Part shown: positions 40,075 through 49,419 of the stretch, one piece after another
How the letters are laid out: each line of letters opens with the position of its first letter
Position numbering within the stretch: position 1 is the first letter of the stretch
Origin: Paraburkholderia megapolitana
Lineage (GTDB): Bacteria; Pseudomonadota; Gammaproteobacteria; Burkholderiales; Burkholderiaceae
DNA: 64,000 nucleotides
Assembly: GCF_007556815.1 (NCBI RefSeq)
Contig: NZ_CP041745.1
Location: forward strand, 2,705,001 to 2,769,000
Direction: 5' to 3'
Made by a program: the position numbers and the translations under genes
The notes under the pieces: model-generated
Seen by the model: the letters and a program-made list of their open reading frames with translations, nothing else
What the model was told of the DNA's origin: nothing
Databases searched by the model: none

Positions 40075-40388
40075 AACCCGTTCCTCCTAGATTGGACTGG
40101 AATTTCGACGCAAACGAGCCATTGATATTGCTTCATGGCGCTCGTTATACGCCTGGCTTTTGGTAATCAAACTCGCAACCGTTCGGTGCGAAATCGAGCC
40201 CATAGCACGCCACACCAGTTTAGGAGCGCAACCGCCAATAATTAAGCGCGTTATTCGCAAGGATGAATTTCAATTTTTGGGCTTACTACCAATGCGAGAG
40301 AAGCGCATAGGTGCCCACCCGCTCTTGAGGCGGACACCTATGGTTGAGTTGACTGCGAGCCCGAAGCGCTGCCGATCCAGGCAAGTCC
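40075..40388. other. Intergenic region with a hairpin
   Basis: This 314-base AT-richer stretch has no supported gene. It contains an 8-base inverted repeat (cataggtg 40306-40313, cacctatg 40335-40342) enclosing a second small stem, which could be a transcript end for the 147-residue gene read from the right, although no U-run follows. Confidence 0.45.
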
Positions 40389-40832
40389 CTATACGATGGC
40401 TACCTTCTCGGGATTATCAGCGGCATATTTGATCTTTACCTTATCGCCGGCGCGTGGCACGGCAATACGGGAGACCATCGTCTGGATGTTGACGTCGTAG
40501 GGTGTGCCGCTTGCGGGGCTGACCGTCATATGAATCAGGACGATGGGACTATTGTTCACTGTTGCCCCGGTGTCCTGCACGGAAAGGATATCCGCAGTAC
40601 CGTCCAGGCCGGTTTGAATCAGTTGTAGTCGCTCCTGTTGTCCCGCTAGCGCATTCTGTCCCACGTCCATGACGCCGGTCATTTTGTCGACAAATCCTTT
40701 ACCCATAAAAGTCTTTGTCATGAAACCAGTTAATCCGGAGTTCAGCGTCTTCTTGTGATCCTCGATTGCGCCTACGGGGTCTGTTTGCGCCTTCGTTATT
40801 GCATCCTGGATTTTCTTGCCGATACCAAACAT
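40389..40832 (-). CDS. Conserved hypothetical protein with small beta-barrel-like domain
   Basis: This 147-residue protein has no signal peptide or membrane segment. Residues 1-75 are amphipathic and helical. Residues 80-147 read like a compact beta domain: ILSVQDTGATVNNSPIVLIHMTVSP, then VSRIAVPRAGDKVKIKYAADNPEKVAIV. The pattern (a tolerant G-x-T-V-N start and a D-P-x-K-V end) resembles domains seen in many proteins of unknown function. The neighbours give no clue to a role. Confidence 0.6.
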   Translation of the reverse strand: MFGIGKKIQDAITKAQTDPVGAIEDHKKTLNSGLTGFMTKTFMGKGFVDKMTGVMDVGQNALAGQQERLQLIQTGLDGTADILSVQDTGATVNNSPIVLIHMTVSPASGTPYDVNIQTMVSRIAVPRAGDKVKIKYAADNPEKVAIV

Positions 40833-41010
40833 GGTGTGCTCCTCTTCCAGTGATCCTTGATAGAGTGCAGGCTCAGACCGTATTGCAGCTTCGTCGAACA
40901 GATTGCCGATTCGCAGAATTACATGGCGGGCGAACGGTCTGCGAATTCATTCTATACGCCATGAATTACCACGTCGGTAATTTCGATTTTTATGGTCAGC
41001 TGATCGAAAG

Positions 41011-41517
41011 CTAGCGGGTCGATTTTTCGTACAGCGACCAGACATAGCCGCCCGGTTCCGACTCCGGGTAAAGTCCCACGCGGATAAAACCAAGCGATTC
41101 GTAATAGGCGCACAGTTTTGCGTTGTGGACGGCGCAGTCGAGTCGGACGAGGTGTCGGCTCAAGCTGCTCACCGTATTAGCGCACCAATCAAGCATGAAG
41201 CTGCCGATTCCGCGTCCGTTAAAACCGCTTCGCACACACAGCCCATGCACATAGCCGGCGATCGGCTGCTGAGGTCCCCAGTGCCTCTCATCCTCCAGAT
41301 CGAGCGAAAAGGTTCCGACCGGAATGCCATCCAGCTCGACGACGTACACCTCCTTTTGAGAGACATTGTTTCGCACCCACCTCTCGGAAAATCCGTCTCC
41401 TTCCTTACCCCACGCATAGTCGCGACAGGCCACCTTCTTCGCGTGTGCATCATTGCGGATTTGCGTCAGAGCCGGCACGTCCCCTTCCCCTGCCCTGCGG
41501 ATGATTCTTTGCGTCAT
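41011..41517 (-). CDS. GNAT-family N-acetyltransferase
   Basis: This 168-residue protein has the GNAT core. The acetyl-CoA loop motif A reads VHGLCVRSGFNGRGIGSFML, followed by LDCAVHNAKLCAYYESLGF (motif B). The substrate is unknown. ATG 41517 (MTQRIIRRAGEGD) begins at the first strand of the fold. It lies 70 bases downstream of amiR on the same strand and may be read through from the amide operon, but no functional link is visible. Confidence 0.82.
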   Translation of the reverse strand: MTQRIIRRAGEGDVPALTQIRNDAHAKKVACRDYAWGKEGDGFSERWVRNNVSQKEVYVVELDGIPVGTFSLDLEDERHWGPQQPIAGYVHGLCVRSGFNGRGIGSFMLDWCANTVSSLSRHLVRLDCAVHNAKLCAYYESLGFIRVGLYPESEPGGYVWSLYEKSTR

Positions 41518-41587
41518 CGCTAATCCCTTTGATAACCACGCAGGAGCGAATGTTAGCAATGCGCCCTTACGTAGACCCAACCCGTCG

Positions 41588-42208
41588 TTAGATTTTTGAT
41601 CCCCTGGCAAGACCGAGCTTTTCCATTGCCTCATGTGCATCGATCACCAGTGTGGCAATCTCGCCCACCGTGACGCGGAGACTTGTTGCCCTTGAGCGAA
41701 TGTGCTCGTACGCTGCATGTTCGCTGAGCTGGTGTGCCTCCATGAGGATGCGGATGGCCTTCTCGATATGGCGTCGCGCCTTGATCGCCTCCTCAAGCTT
41801 CGCGACCTTGCTGTGCAATCGCTGTTGATAGCCCGAGGACGCGCGAGCGAGCACCAGGGTGCTCAGAATGCCAGTGGAACGGTAGGGCTTCGTGATGACT
41901 CCGTGCGCCTGCGAATCCACCAGCATTTTTAGCGCGGTTGGATTTTCGTAGTCGGACAACGCGATCAAGGTTGCTTCAGTATCGGCCGCACACCAGTTTC
42001 CCGCACTGCGGGTCTCCGGACCGACAAGAAAGAAAATCACGTCGACATCGGCCGGAAGTTGCGACGGAAACGGCCAGAGCACGCGCACCGGGCAACCGAT
42101 GCGACGCAACTGCTCCTCCAGAACAACGCGGTCATCGCCCGGTGGGTGAATCACGAGGACGCGCAACGTGCGCAGATCGTCGAAGAGCCGACGGGCCCCC
42201 GTGCTCAT
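41588..42208 (-). CDS. amiR: AmiR-type ANTAR-domain transcription antiterminator
   Basis: AmiR binds nascent leader RNA and prevents termination when its partner AmiC binds amide. The 206-residue protein has an N-terminal pseudo-receiver domain (about 12-125; LRVLVIHPPGDDRVVLEEQLRRIGC) lacking the acidic phospho-acceptor pattern, a coiled coil (about 130-160) and a C-terminal ANTAR domain (about 150-203, with IEKAIRILMEAHQLSEHAAYEHIR). Domain order and many residues match Pseudomonas AmiR. ATG 42208 overlaps the amiC stop by four bases, so AmiC and AmiR should be made in equal amounts. The likely RNA target lies at 50390-50426. Confidence 0.9.
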   Translation of the reverse strand: MSTGARRLFDDLRTLRVLVIHPPGDDRVVLEEQLRRIGCPVRVLWPFPSQLPADVDVIFFLVGPETRSAGNWCAADTEATLIALSDYENPTALKMLVDSQAHGVITKPYRSTGILSTLVLARASSGYQQRLHSKVAKLEEAIKARRHIEKAIRILMEAHQLSEHAAYEHIRSRATSLRVTVGEIATLVIDAHEAMEKLGLARGSKI

Positions 42209-43380
42209 ACCGATTCTCCGTCGAGCCAGAATTCCGCGAATCCGTAGGATGTCAGATAGGGATCGGGTTTGATCGGACCTCGCCCCTCCCAGACTACGTC
42301 GAACGAGCCGTCTTGCCGGCACACGGCAATACGTGGCGTCAGGATGGCGTGATTGTTCTCCGGGTCGATTTTCAGCACCCCCTCGGGCGAATCGAATTCG
42401 ACTGCGTACACCGCCTCCACCAGCTTTGCGGTATCGAGACTTCCGCTACGGGCCAACGCCAGCGCGAAGAGATGCATCTGGTTATACGCCATCTCCGACC
42501 ACATGCTGGCCGGTTGCTCGCCAAATCGCGCATGCCACAATTTCAGAAACCGCTGATTACTCGCGAGGTTCAGCGTGTTGACGTAACTCGCCGAGATGAT
42601 GTGACTGCCGCACAGTTCAGGCCCAATCATCCGCGTTTCGCCTTCCGTCATTGTCAAGCTTGCGATCGGAATCTGTACGGGATCGATACCATGCTCGCGA
42701 TATAACCGATAAAACGCACGCGCACCGCGCCCGATCAACGTGGAGAACACTACGTCGGGCTCGACGCTCTTGATTTGCCGCACCACGTCTTCCAACGCAG
42801 CTGGATCCGCATCGCTCGGCAGATAGAGCTCTTCCACGATTTCGCCACCATGCTGCTCGACCATGTCGCGCATGATCCGGTTCGATTCTCGCGGATAGAT
42901 ATAGTCTGCGCCAACCAGAAAAAAACGACGGCCGTGATTGCGCAGCAGATAGGCGGCCAGCTGCATGCTGTTCTGGTTCGGCACCGCACCGGTGTAGATG
43001 ACGTTCGGCGAATACTCAAACCCTTCATAGATCGAGCAATACCAGAGTAATGCGTTGGTGCGTTCGATCACCGGCAAAACCGCTTTTCGGCTCGACGAAG
43101 TCGAACAACCGAAAATCACGGTTACGTCGTCGTCCTGCAACATGCGCGTCGCGAGCCGACGGTATTCGTCGGGATCGCTCTTCGGGTCATAAACAACGGG
43201 ATCGAACAGGCGCCCGCCCACGCCGCCGGCCGCGTTCACTTCCTCGATGGCGAGCACTGTGCCGAAAAAATGCTCCGATCCAGTCGCCGAGGCCATCCCC
43301 GTGCGCGAGTACAACACGCCGATGCGCCATCGGTCTTCCTCATGCGTCACGTTGGCGGACTGTCGCGAGCTTGCCTCCAT
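42205..43380 (-). CDS. amiC: AmiC-like amide sensor, negative regulator of AmiR
   Basis: This 391-residue protein has the periplasmic-binding-protein fold (type I) but no signal peptide, as expected of a cytoplasmic ligand sensor. Blocks shared with Pseudomonas AmiC include IGVLYSRTG, NQNSMQLAAYLLRNHG, GADYIYPRESNRIMRDM and PDPYLTSYG. In the Pseudomonas system AmiC holds AmiR inactive until an amide binds. ATG 43380 has a GGAGGAG ribosome binding site. The ligand here is unknown and may be larger than acetamide. Confidence 0.88.
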   Translation of the reverse strand: MEASSRQSANVTHEEDRWRIGVLYSRTGMASATGSEHFFGTVLAIEEVNAAGGVGGRLFDPVVYDPKSDPDEYRRLATRMLQDDDVTVIFGCSTSSSRKAVLPVIERTNALLWYCSIYEGFEYSPNVIYTGAVPNQNSMQLAAYLLRNHGRRFFLVGADYIYPRESNRIMRDMVEQHGGEIVEELYLPSDADPAALEDVVRQIKSVEPDVVFSTLIGRGARAFYRLYREHGIDPVQIPIASLTMTEGETRMIGPELCGSHIISASYVNTLNLASNQRFLKLWHARFGEQPASMWSEMAYNQMHLFALALARSGSLDTAKLVEAVYAVEFDSPEGVLKIDPENNHAILTPRIAVCRQDGSFDVVWEGRGPIKPDPYLTSYGFAEFWLDGESV

Positions 43381-43412
43381 TTCGTCTCCTCCTTGCATCG
43401 ACTCGTCGCTCC

Positions 43413-44714
43413 TCAGGTCGCCGGGAAACGTCCGACCGCAGCAGCGATCGCCTGCTCGGCGAATGCAGCGGCGTCGAGGCATCGGGTGTCGTCCCAAGGG
43501 CGGCAGATCACCTGCACACCGATCGGACCGCCTCGTGTGCCTCCCAATCCGGGCACGTTCACGCACGGGCAGCCAAGCAACGTCCAGTTGCGATTGAATG
43601 CGGGGTCGCCCGTCGACGCGAAACCATCGGGCGCTTCGTCGGGTGCACTCGGCGTCAGCAAACCCGTGATGCCGTCGAACAGCTCGCTCAGCCTCGCCTT
43701 CGCCTGTTCCGCCAGCACACACGCCTGAACGTAAGTTCCCGTATCGACTCGCCCGGCACGCTCGAGAAAACCGGCGAGCAGCGGCGATAGACCGGCACGA
43801 TGATGATCGTACTCGAACCCCAACGTCTGATACGCCTCATAGCTCTGGATCGTATCGTGCGCAGCGACCAGGTCTGCCATCCAGGGCGCGAAGCGCACAC
43901 GCTGCACGCGACCGCCCGCTTGCTCGATGGCACGCACCGCCATGTCGAGCACGCCGCTCGCATTCGCCGACGGTGCGGTCCATGGATAGCTGTCCGGCAC
44001 GCCGAACACCGGGTTAGCGGTCACATCCCCCGGTGCGAGTTGCCGGCCCGACAGGACCTGTGCGAGGTAAGCCACGTCACGCACACCGGCACCAAACAGA
44101 CCGACCGTATCCAGCGACCACGAGAAGCACTTCATGCCGACGGTCGGCAACATGCCGAGTGTGGGCTTGTAGCCAGCGATGCCGCAGAACGACGCGGGCC
44201 GGATGGTCGAGCCTCCGGTCTGCGATCCGATCGCGAAGGGCACAATACCGGCTGCCACGGCCGCGGCCGATCCGGATGACGATCCGCCGGGGGTGCGCCG
44301 CAGATCGCACGGATTACGCGTCGCCGGCGGCGCCATGTACGCGAACTCGCTGGTAACGGACTTACCGATGACAATGGCGCCGTTCCGCCTCAATAGCGTG
44401 ACAATCGCGGCATCGGACTTCGGCTGATGGTTTTCGTAAACTGGCGAGCCGTAGCTCGTGACCAGACCGCTCGTGTCGAAAATATCCTTCACCGCGACAG
44501 GTATCCCGGCAAGCGGACCCGTTGCCTGCGCAGCCGCGGTCAACATCGACTCGCGGTGCGCCATGGCCGCCATGGCCCTCACCTCCTGCTCGACCTCCTC
44601 GATGCGTGCAAACGACTCGAGGAGGGTTCGATCGCGTCCGCGGGACCCATTGGCAGTTTGCCTGAGCAGGTCCAGTCCCGAGCGGGGTCGATAAAGTGAG
44701 TTTGCGTTCATCAT
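43413..44714 (-). CDS. Amidase (amidase-signature family)
   Basis: This 433-residue enzyme hydrolyses an amide to acid and ammonia with the Ser-cisSer-Lys triad: K76 in VAVKDIFDTSG, the cis-serine in GGSSSGSAAA (145-147) and nucleophile S169 in GSQTGGSTIRPAS. Length and motif spacing are normal. It has no signal peptide, so it acts in the cytoplasm after import. Start codons ATG 44714 and 44711 are adjacent; either is possible. It lies between livF and amiC in the amide operon. Its substrate cannot be read from the sequence. Confidence 0.88.
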   Translation of the reverse strand: MMNANSLYRPRSGLDLLRQTANGSRGRDRTLLESFARIEEVEQEVRAMAAMAHRESMLTAAAQATGPLAGIPVAVKDIFDTSGLVTSYGSPVYENHQPKSDAAIVTLLRRNGAIVIGKSVTSEFAYMAPPATRNPCDLRRTPGGSSSGSAAAVAAGIVPFAIGSQTGGSTIRPASFCGIAGYKPTLGMLPTVGMKCFSWSLDTVGLFGAGVRDVAYLAQVLSGRQLAPGDVTANPVFGVPDSYPWTAPSANASGVLDMAVRAIEQAGGRVQRVRFAPWMADLVAAHDTIQSYEAYQTLGFEYDHHRAGLSPLLAGFLERAGRVDTGTYVQACVLAEQAKARLSELFDGITGLLTPSAPDEAPDGFASTGDPAFNRNWTLLGCPCVNVPGLGGTRGGPIGVQVICRPWDDTRCLDAAAFAEQAIAAAVGRFPAT

Positions 44715-44745
44715 GTATCGCCTGTCGTCGTGGTTGTTCCAGATA

Positions 44746-45453
44746 TCAAACGCGCAAGTGCTCGAAGATCGATGCCAGTGCCGCTTCATCTTTCGCGTCG
44801 CCGTGCTCGACGATCTCACCTTGTTTGAGAACCGCGTAGCGATCGGCAACCTTCAGCGCAAAGGGAACATTCTGCTCTACCAGCAGCAACATGGTGCCGT
44901 GGCGGCCGCGCTCCCATAACAGCGCATCGGCGAGACGATCGATCACGGACGGCTGCAACCCCTCCGTAATCTCGTCGAGCAGAATAATGGCAGGACGCAT
45001 CATGAGCGCGCGTGCCACCAGCAGCATCTTCTGCTCGCCGCCGGAAAGCGTGCCTGCCAGTTGCTTCAGTCGACTTGCGAATACCGGGAACACCGTCTCG
45101 ATCCCGGCAAATCGTTCGTCGAACGTCGATGCCCTCTCGAGCCCAAGACGCAGATTGTCGCGGATGGTGAGATCCTGAAACAGCGCATGTTCCTGAGGCG
45201 CGTAAGCAATACCTTCTCGCGCGATCTGGTGAGGCGCCATGCGTGTGATATCCCGCCCTCGCATATGGATGGCGCCGGCGTTCTTCGGCAGATAGCCCAT
45301 GATCGTCCTGAGCACCGTCGTCTTACCCATGCCGTTCTTGCCGAGCAGCGCGACGGCCTCGCCGTCGGCAACAGTCATCGACAGCTTGCGCAGTACGACC
45401 GAAGCCTTGTATCCGCTCGTCACGTCCTGCAACTCCAGCGCGATCTGATTCAT
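44746..45453 (-). CDS. livF: ABC transporter ATP-binding protein, LivF/UrtE type
   Basis: This 235-residue ATPase has Walker A GKNGMGKTT, signature LSGGEQ and Walker B IILLDEITEGLQP, the pattern of the LivF branch of the branched-chain amino acid/urea/amide importer family. Its start overlaps the stop of the fused permease-ATPase gene by four bases. It pairs with the LivG domain of that protein to drive uptake. Confidence 0.92.
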   Translation of the reverse strand: MNQIALELQDVTSGYKASVVLRKLSMTVADGEAVALLGKNGMGKTTVLRTIMGYLPKNAGAIHMRGRDITRMAPHQIAREGIAYAPQEHALFQDLTIRDNLRLGLERASTFDERFAGIETVFPVFASRLKQLAGTLSGGEQKMLLVARALMMRPAIILLDEITEGLQPSVIDRLADALLWERGRHGTMLLLVEQNVPFALKVADRYAVLKQGEIVEHGDAKDEAALASIFEHLRV

Positions 45454-47312
45454 GTGGCCTCCTGCTGCCGGACGTTTGAGCCCGCCGCAGCGCTTTGCGC
45501 GGTCCCCGCATAGATCGTTCCGACCAGCTCCGAATTGACTACCTCGTCGAAGTTGCCTTGCATCACGATACGCCCCTGATGCAGGACGACGATACGTGTG
45601 GCAATCCCGGCAACGAAATCGAGGTCATGTTCCACCAGCAGACAGCAAAGCTGATACTGGTGAGCCAATGCGGCAAGCACATTGCCGATTTGCGTGCGCT
45701 CCGTTTTGGTCAAACCTGCCGTGGGCTCGTCGAGCAATACGATACGTGGCTCAAGTGCAAGCACCATCGCCAGTTCCAGCGCCTGCTGTTGCCCATGCGA
45801 CAGATCCTTCGCCACGGCACCCAGTCTCTGATCGAGATGAGTCATACGAAGCACCTCGAGCGCATAGGGCGGCAGCGCCAGCGTAGCGGAGCGCCGCAGG
45901 AGCGATGGCCGCTCGATGATGGTGCCCGCGATTCTCAGGCACTGCGCAACGGTCAGCGTCTCGAAGATATTTGCGTTCTGGAATTTGCGCCCCAACCCGA
46001 AGTGCACGCATCGGTCTGGCGGCAATTGCCGGATATCGTTGCCACATAACACAACCGTGCCGGCGGAGCGTTCTGCGCCGTCGCTCATGCAGCGCATGAG
46101 CGTCGTTTTGCCGGCGCCATTCGGGCCGATGAGGCCAACCAGTTCACCTCCATCGGCATCCAGGTCGATGCCTTGCAGCACTTTCAGGCTACCGAAATGT
46201 CTGGCAACGCCACTCATCTGCAGCGCGGGCGCTGACAGCGCCTGCTGATGAACCGCGCGAGCGGCACGCGCTACCAGGTCCGGTTCGGCGCCGTTATGCG
46301 CAAGATGGCGCAACGGCTTTAGCAACAGCGGCGCCAGACCTTGCGGCAACAATACGATCACGGCCACAAACGCGGTGCCCAGAATCAGTTGCCACGCGAA
46401 TGGCATGCTGCCGCTGAGATAGGCGGTCCCGACATTGATCAGAAGCGCGCCGATCACCGGCCCCCACAACGTTCCCCTGCCGCCGAGGGCGACCCATATG
46501 ATCAGTTGCGTGCCGAGGACAAAGCCGGTCAGCTCAGGCGCGACCACGCCGCTGAACGATCCGTAGCCGAATCCCGCGAGACCGGCGATGACTGCGGTTG
46601 CAACCAGCAGGACAATCTTTACGAGCGACGTATTGATCCCGAGGTACGAGCAGCGTGATTCGTTGTCGCGAATTGCAGCCAGCACACGGCCGCCGTCGCT
46701 ACGCACGAATAGCCACGCAATCGTGGCGACGGCCAGTAGCGCCGCACTGGCGAGCCAGTACCAGGCCTGCAGCGAAAGGTCGAAGGTCTCGTAGCCGGTG
46801 AGTCCCGAACTCGAGCCGGTCCACGCGCCGCCGGAGAGCAGCGCCTGGCTGAGAACGATTGGCAATACAAGCGACATCACGGTGGCAAAAAACGGCGACG
46901 CGCCGCGATAGAACGACAACCAGCCGAGCAACGCCGCCACGGCAGCGGTCGCGGCGATCGACACCCCAAGCGCCAGCATCACGTAACCCACCGAGAAGCC
47001 ACCGTGCGTAAAGACGAGCCCGGCGGCATAGGCACCGAGACCAAAAAACGCTGATTGCCCGAACGTAAGATATCCGGTGTATCCCCACAGGATATCTACG
47101 GTCACGGCCACGATCGAAAAGAAAAAAGCCTGAATGAGAACGTTGAGCAGGTACGGGCCAAAAACAAGCGGACCCACGGCCAGCAGCACGACTGCCAGAC
47201 TACCGGCCAGCAGCAGACCGCGTCGGTGCACGGTTCGCCGGTTGCGCGCCTGCCCATCGCCGTGCGCAGTTGGACCACCGGTTCGATCAGGCGATGCGTC
47301 GACTCTAGCCAT
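45450..47312 (-). CDS. Fused ABC permease and ATP-binding protein (LivM-LivG)
   Basis: This 620-residue protein joins a LivM-type permease (about residues 30-335, around nine membrane segments, with WGYTGYLTFGQSAFFGLGAYA) to a LivG-type ATPase (about 363-600; Walker A GPNGAGKTT with K402, signature LSHGQQQ, Walker B IVLLDEPTAG). Such fusions are known in part of the HAAT family. It overlaps livH by 8 bases and livF by 4. ATG 47312 (MARVDASPD) is chosen; a longer start would run deep into livH. Confidence 0.92.
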   Translation of the reverse strand: MARVDASPDRTGGPTAHGDGQARNRRTVHRRGLLLAGSLAVVLLAVGPLVFGPYLLNVLIQAFFFSIVAVTVDILWGYTGYLTFGQSAFFGLGAYAAGLVFTHGGFSVGYVMLALGVSIAATAAVAALLGWLSFYRGASPFFATVMSLVLPIVLSQALLSGGAWTGSSSGLTGYETFDLSLQAWYWLASAALLAVATIAWLFVRSDGGRVLAAIRDNESRCSYLGINTSLVKIVLLVATAVIAGLAGFGYGSFSGVVAPELTGFVLGTQLIIWVALGGRGTLWGPVIGALLINVGTAYLSGSMPFAWQLILGTAFVAVIVLLPQGLAPLLLKPLRHLAHNGAEPDLVARAARAVHQQALSAPALQMSGVARHFGSLKVLQGIDLDADGGELVGLIGPNGAGKTTLMRCMSDGAERSAGTVVLCGNDIRQLPPDRCVHFGLGRKFQNANIFETLTVAQCLRIAGTIIERPSLLRRSATLALPPYALEVLRMTHLDQRLGAVAKDLSHGQQQALELAMVLALEPRIVLLDEPTAGLTKTERTQIGNVLAALAHQYQLCCLLVEHDLDFVAGIATRIVVLHQGRIVMQGNFDEVVNSELVGTIYAGTAQSAAAGSNVRQQEAT

Positions 47313-48138
47313 GAGAGAACCCCTTGGGACGAATGCGCAGCGTAAGCGCGGCCAGCACGGCAATGGTCAACCCGCCCAGCACTGGACTCACAAACGTGCT
47401 GACCAGCACCTGGCAAGCGCCGAATATGAGGCACGTCGCCAGCAGGCCGGGCATCGAGTGACCTGACACCATGACCAGCATGAACGCGCTCACCAGCCAC
47501 GGCAGTCCCATGTCGGGGTCGACGCTCGACAGCGGCGTAATGAGCGTGCCGGCAAGAGAGCCGAGCGCTGCACCCAGACTGAAGGTGATGAAACGGATGC
47601 GGCCCGAATGAATGCCAAGACCTCGCGCCAGATCCTCATTCATGATCACCGCGCGCGTCTTGATGCCGAAGCGCGTTCCGGTGAGGAGCAAGGTCATGAG
47701 GCCGCACAGACCGAGCGCGACCGGAATCAGCAGCAAACGATAGGCTGAGTAATCGGTGCCCGCGATGGTGAAGGCTCCTTTGAGCGGCGCCTCCACGAAC
47801 TGCACCTCGCGACCGAAGGCCATGACGATCAGTTGTCCAATCACGATACCCAACCCCCAGGTGGCGAGGATCGCGTCGAGCGGACGCTTGTAGAGCGGAC
47901 GCACGATCACCTGCTCGACAAGCATGCCCGCGACGATACCCACTACGATCGCGAGTGGCAGGCCGAGCCACGGATTCAGCTTGAGCTGCGTCACGACGAA
48001 GCTCGCGTATGCACCTATCGTCAACAGTGCCCCATGCGCGAAATTGACGATTTTCATCACGCCGAAAATCACCATCAAACCTGCGGTCACGATGAACAGC
48101 ACCGCCGCCGTGGTGAGAATGTCGAGTGCCAGAACCAT
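47305..48138 (-). CDS. livH: ABC transporter permease, LivH/UrtB type
   Basis: This 277-residue inner-membrane protein has about eight hydrophobic segments and the conserved FGVMKIVNFAHGALLTIGAYAS motif of LivH permeases. ATG 48138 is preferred because GGAG lies six bases upstream and the product then starts just before the first helix, as in the family; in-frame starts at 48156 and 48171 are possible. With the LivM domain it forms the membrane channel. Confidence 0.9.
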   Translation of the reverse strand: MVLALDILTTAAVLFIVTAGLMVIFGVMKIVNFAHGALLTIGAYASFVVTQLKLNPWLGLPLAIVVGIVAGMLVEQVIVRPLYKRPLDAILATWGLGIVIGQLIVMAFGREVQFVEAPLKGAFTIAGTDYSAYRLLLIPVALGLCGLMTLLLTGTRFGIKTRAVIMNEDLARGLGIHSGRIRFITFSLGAALGSLAGTLITPLSSVDPDMGLPWLVSAFMLVMVSGHSMPGLLATCLIFGACQVLVSTFVSPVLGGLTIAVLAALTLRIRPKGFSHG

Positions 48139-48213
48139 TTTCTTCTCCAGTCCCATCCGCCTGTACGCCACCGGTCGATACGCATCCGGCGGATGTTGTG
48201 TGTCCAGTTGCGT

Positions 48214-49380
48214 CTACTTGATGTTCGGGCACTGGGCACCCGGATCCACGTTCGGGAAGGTCTGCAGGATACTGACCGAACCGTCCGGCTGAATCTGGCC
48301 GAGACGCATGGCAAGAGATGTATGCCGGCTTCTGTTCATGCTCACCGGTCCGCGCGGTCCGTCAAACGACACCTCGCCCAGCGCCTTGATCACCTTGTCG
48401 GCATCGGTGGAGCCCGCCTTTTCGACCGCCGCCTTGTACAGGAAGAAGGCTTCGTACTGGGGCTCGGACAACTCGTTCGGCGTCTTCAGATCCTTGCCGA
48501 ATTTTTTGTCCATGGCCGCGAGAAATTTCCTGTTGCCCGGCGTATCGATACCCGTCAGATAGGAACCCGACATGTACATGCCCGCGGCGACGTCACCCAT
48601 GCTCTTCGCGGTGCCTTCGTCGATCGCCAGGTTGCCATAGGGCAACGTCATGCCGGAGCCTCTCAGCTGTTTGGCGAGCGACACGTTAGGCGCACCGCCG
48701 GCTGTCGCACTGATCAGCGCATCGGGATGCGCCGAACGGATCTTGGAAAGAATCGGCGTCCAGTCGGTACCATCGATCGGCAAGTACTCTTCGCCAACTA
48801 CCTTGCCGCCGTGCGCTTCGATGTATTTTCGGGTGAATCCCAGCATACCGCGGCCGAAAACGTAGTCGTTGCCGACCAGATAGAAGGTCCTGGCGCCTTT
48901 GCTTTTCGCGAAGTAATCGACCACCGGCGCGACCTGCTGCTCAGGTACCCAGCCGTTGACGTACATCCACGGACTGCACGAACGGCCCTCATAAAACGAC
49001 GTGTACACGAACGGCTTCTTGCCGCGCGCCACGATCGGCAGCGCTGCGTTGCGCGCGGCGCTCGTTTCCATGGATATGATCGCGTCGACGTTCTTCTGGA
49101 ACACAAGCGTGTCATACGCTTTCTGCGCGCCGACTGCACCGGATGCGTCGTCGGTGATGTCGAGCTGCACCTGCCGGCCCATGATCCCACCCGAAGCGTT
49201 GATTTCGTCGACAGCGAGTTGCGACGACTGCACGACGGCTGGAGCGACCACACTGTTTGCACCTGAGAGTCCCACTGCTACGCCGATCCTGATCGGATCG
49301 GCAGCGAGCGCGCTCGTGCACATGCAGGCAGCGACGAGCGCTACGGTGGCCCCAGGGATGAGGCTGTTGAACGGAGTCAT
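48214..49380 (-). CDS. Periplasmic substrate-binding protein of the amide-type ABC importer
   Basis: This 388-residue protein has a signal peptide (cleavage after ALA, residue 26) and a type I periplasmic-binding fold in the urea/short-chain amide branch (VAVGLSGANSVVA, YLVGNDYVFGRGM). Segments such as TFYLVGNDYVFGRG and YLPIDGTDWTPIL parallel those of the cytoplasmic AmiC encoded in the same operon, so the importer and the sensor probably bind related ligands. Length is typical. It is the second gene of the operon. Confidence 0.9.
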   Translation of the reverse strand: MTPFNSLIPGATVALVAACMCTSALAADPIRIGVAVGLSGANSVVAPAVVQSSQLAVDEINASGGIMGRQVQLDITDDASGAVGAQKAYDTLVFQKNVDAIISMETSAARNAALPIVARGKKPFVYTSFYEGRSCSPWMYVNGWVPEQQVAPVVDYFAKSKGARTFYLVGNDYVFGRGMLGFTRKYIEAHGGKVVGEEYLPIDGTDWTPILSKIRSAHPDALISATAGGAPNVSLAKQLRGSGMTLPYGNLAIDEGTAKSMGDVAAGMYMSGSYLTGIDTPGNRKFLAAMDKKFGKDLKTPNELSEPQYEAFFLYKAAVEKAGSTDADKVIKALGEVSFDGPRGPVSMNRSRHTSLAMRLGQIQPDGSVSILQTFPNVDPGAQCPNIK

Positions 49381-49419
49381 GGATTTTTCCTCACAGTGGT
49401 CGAATAAAATTCTTGCGTT

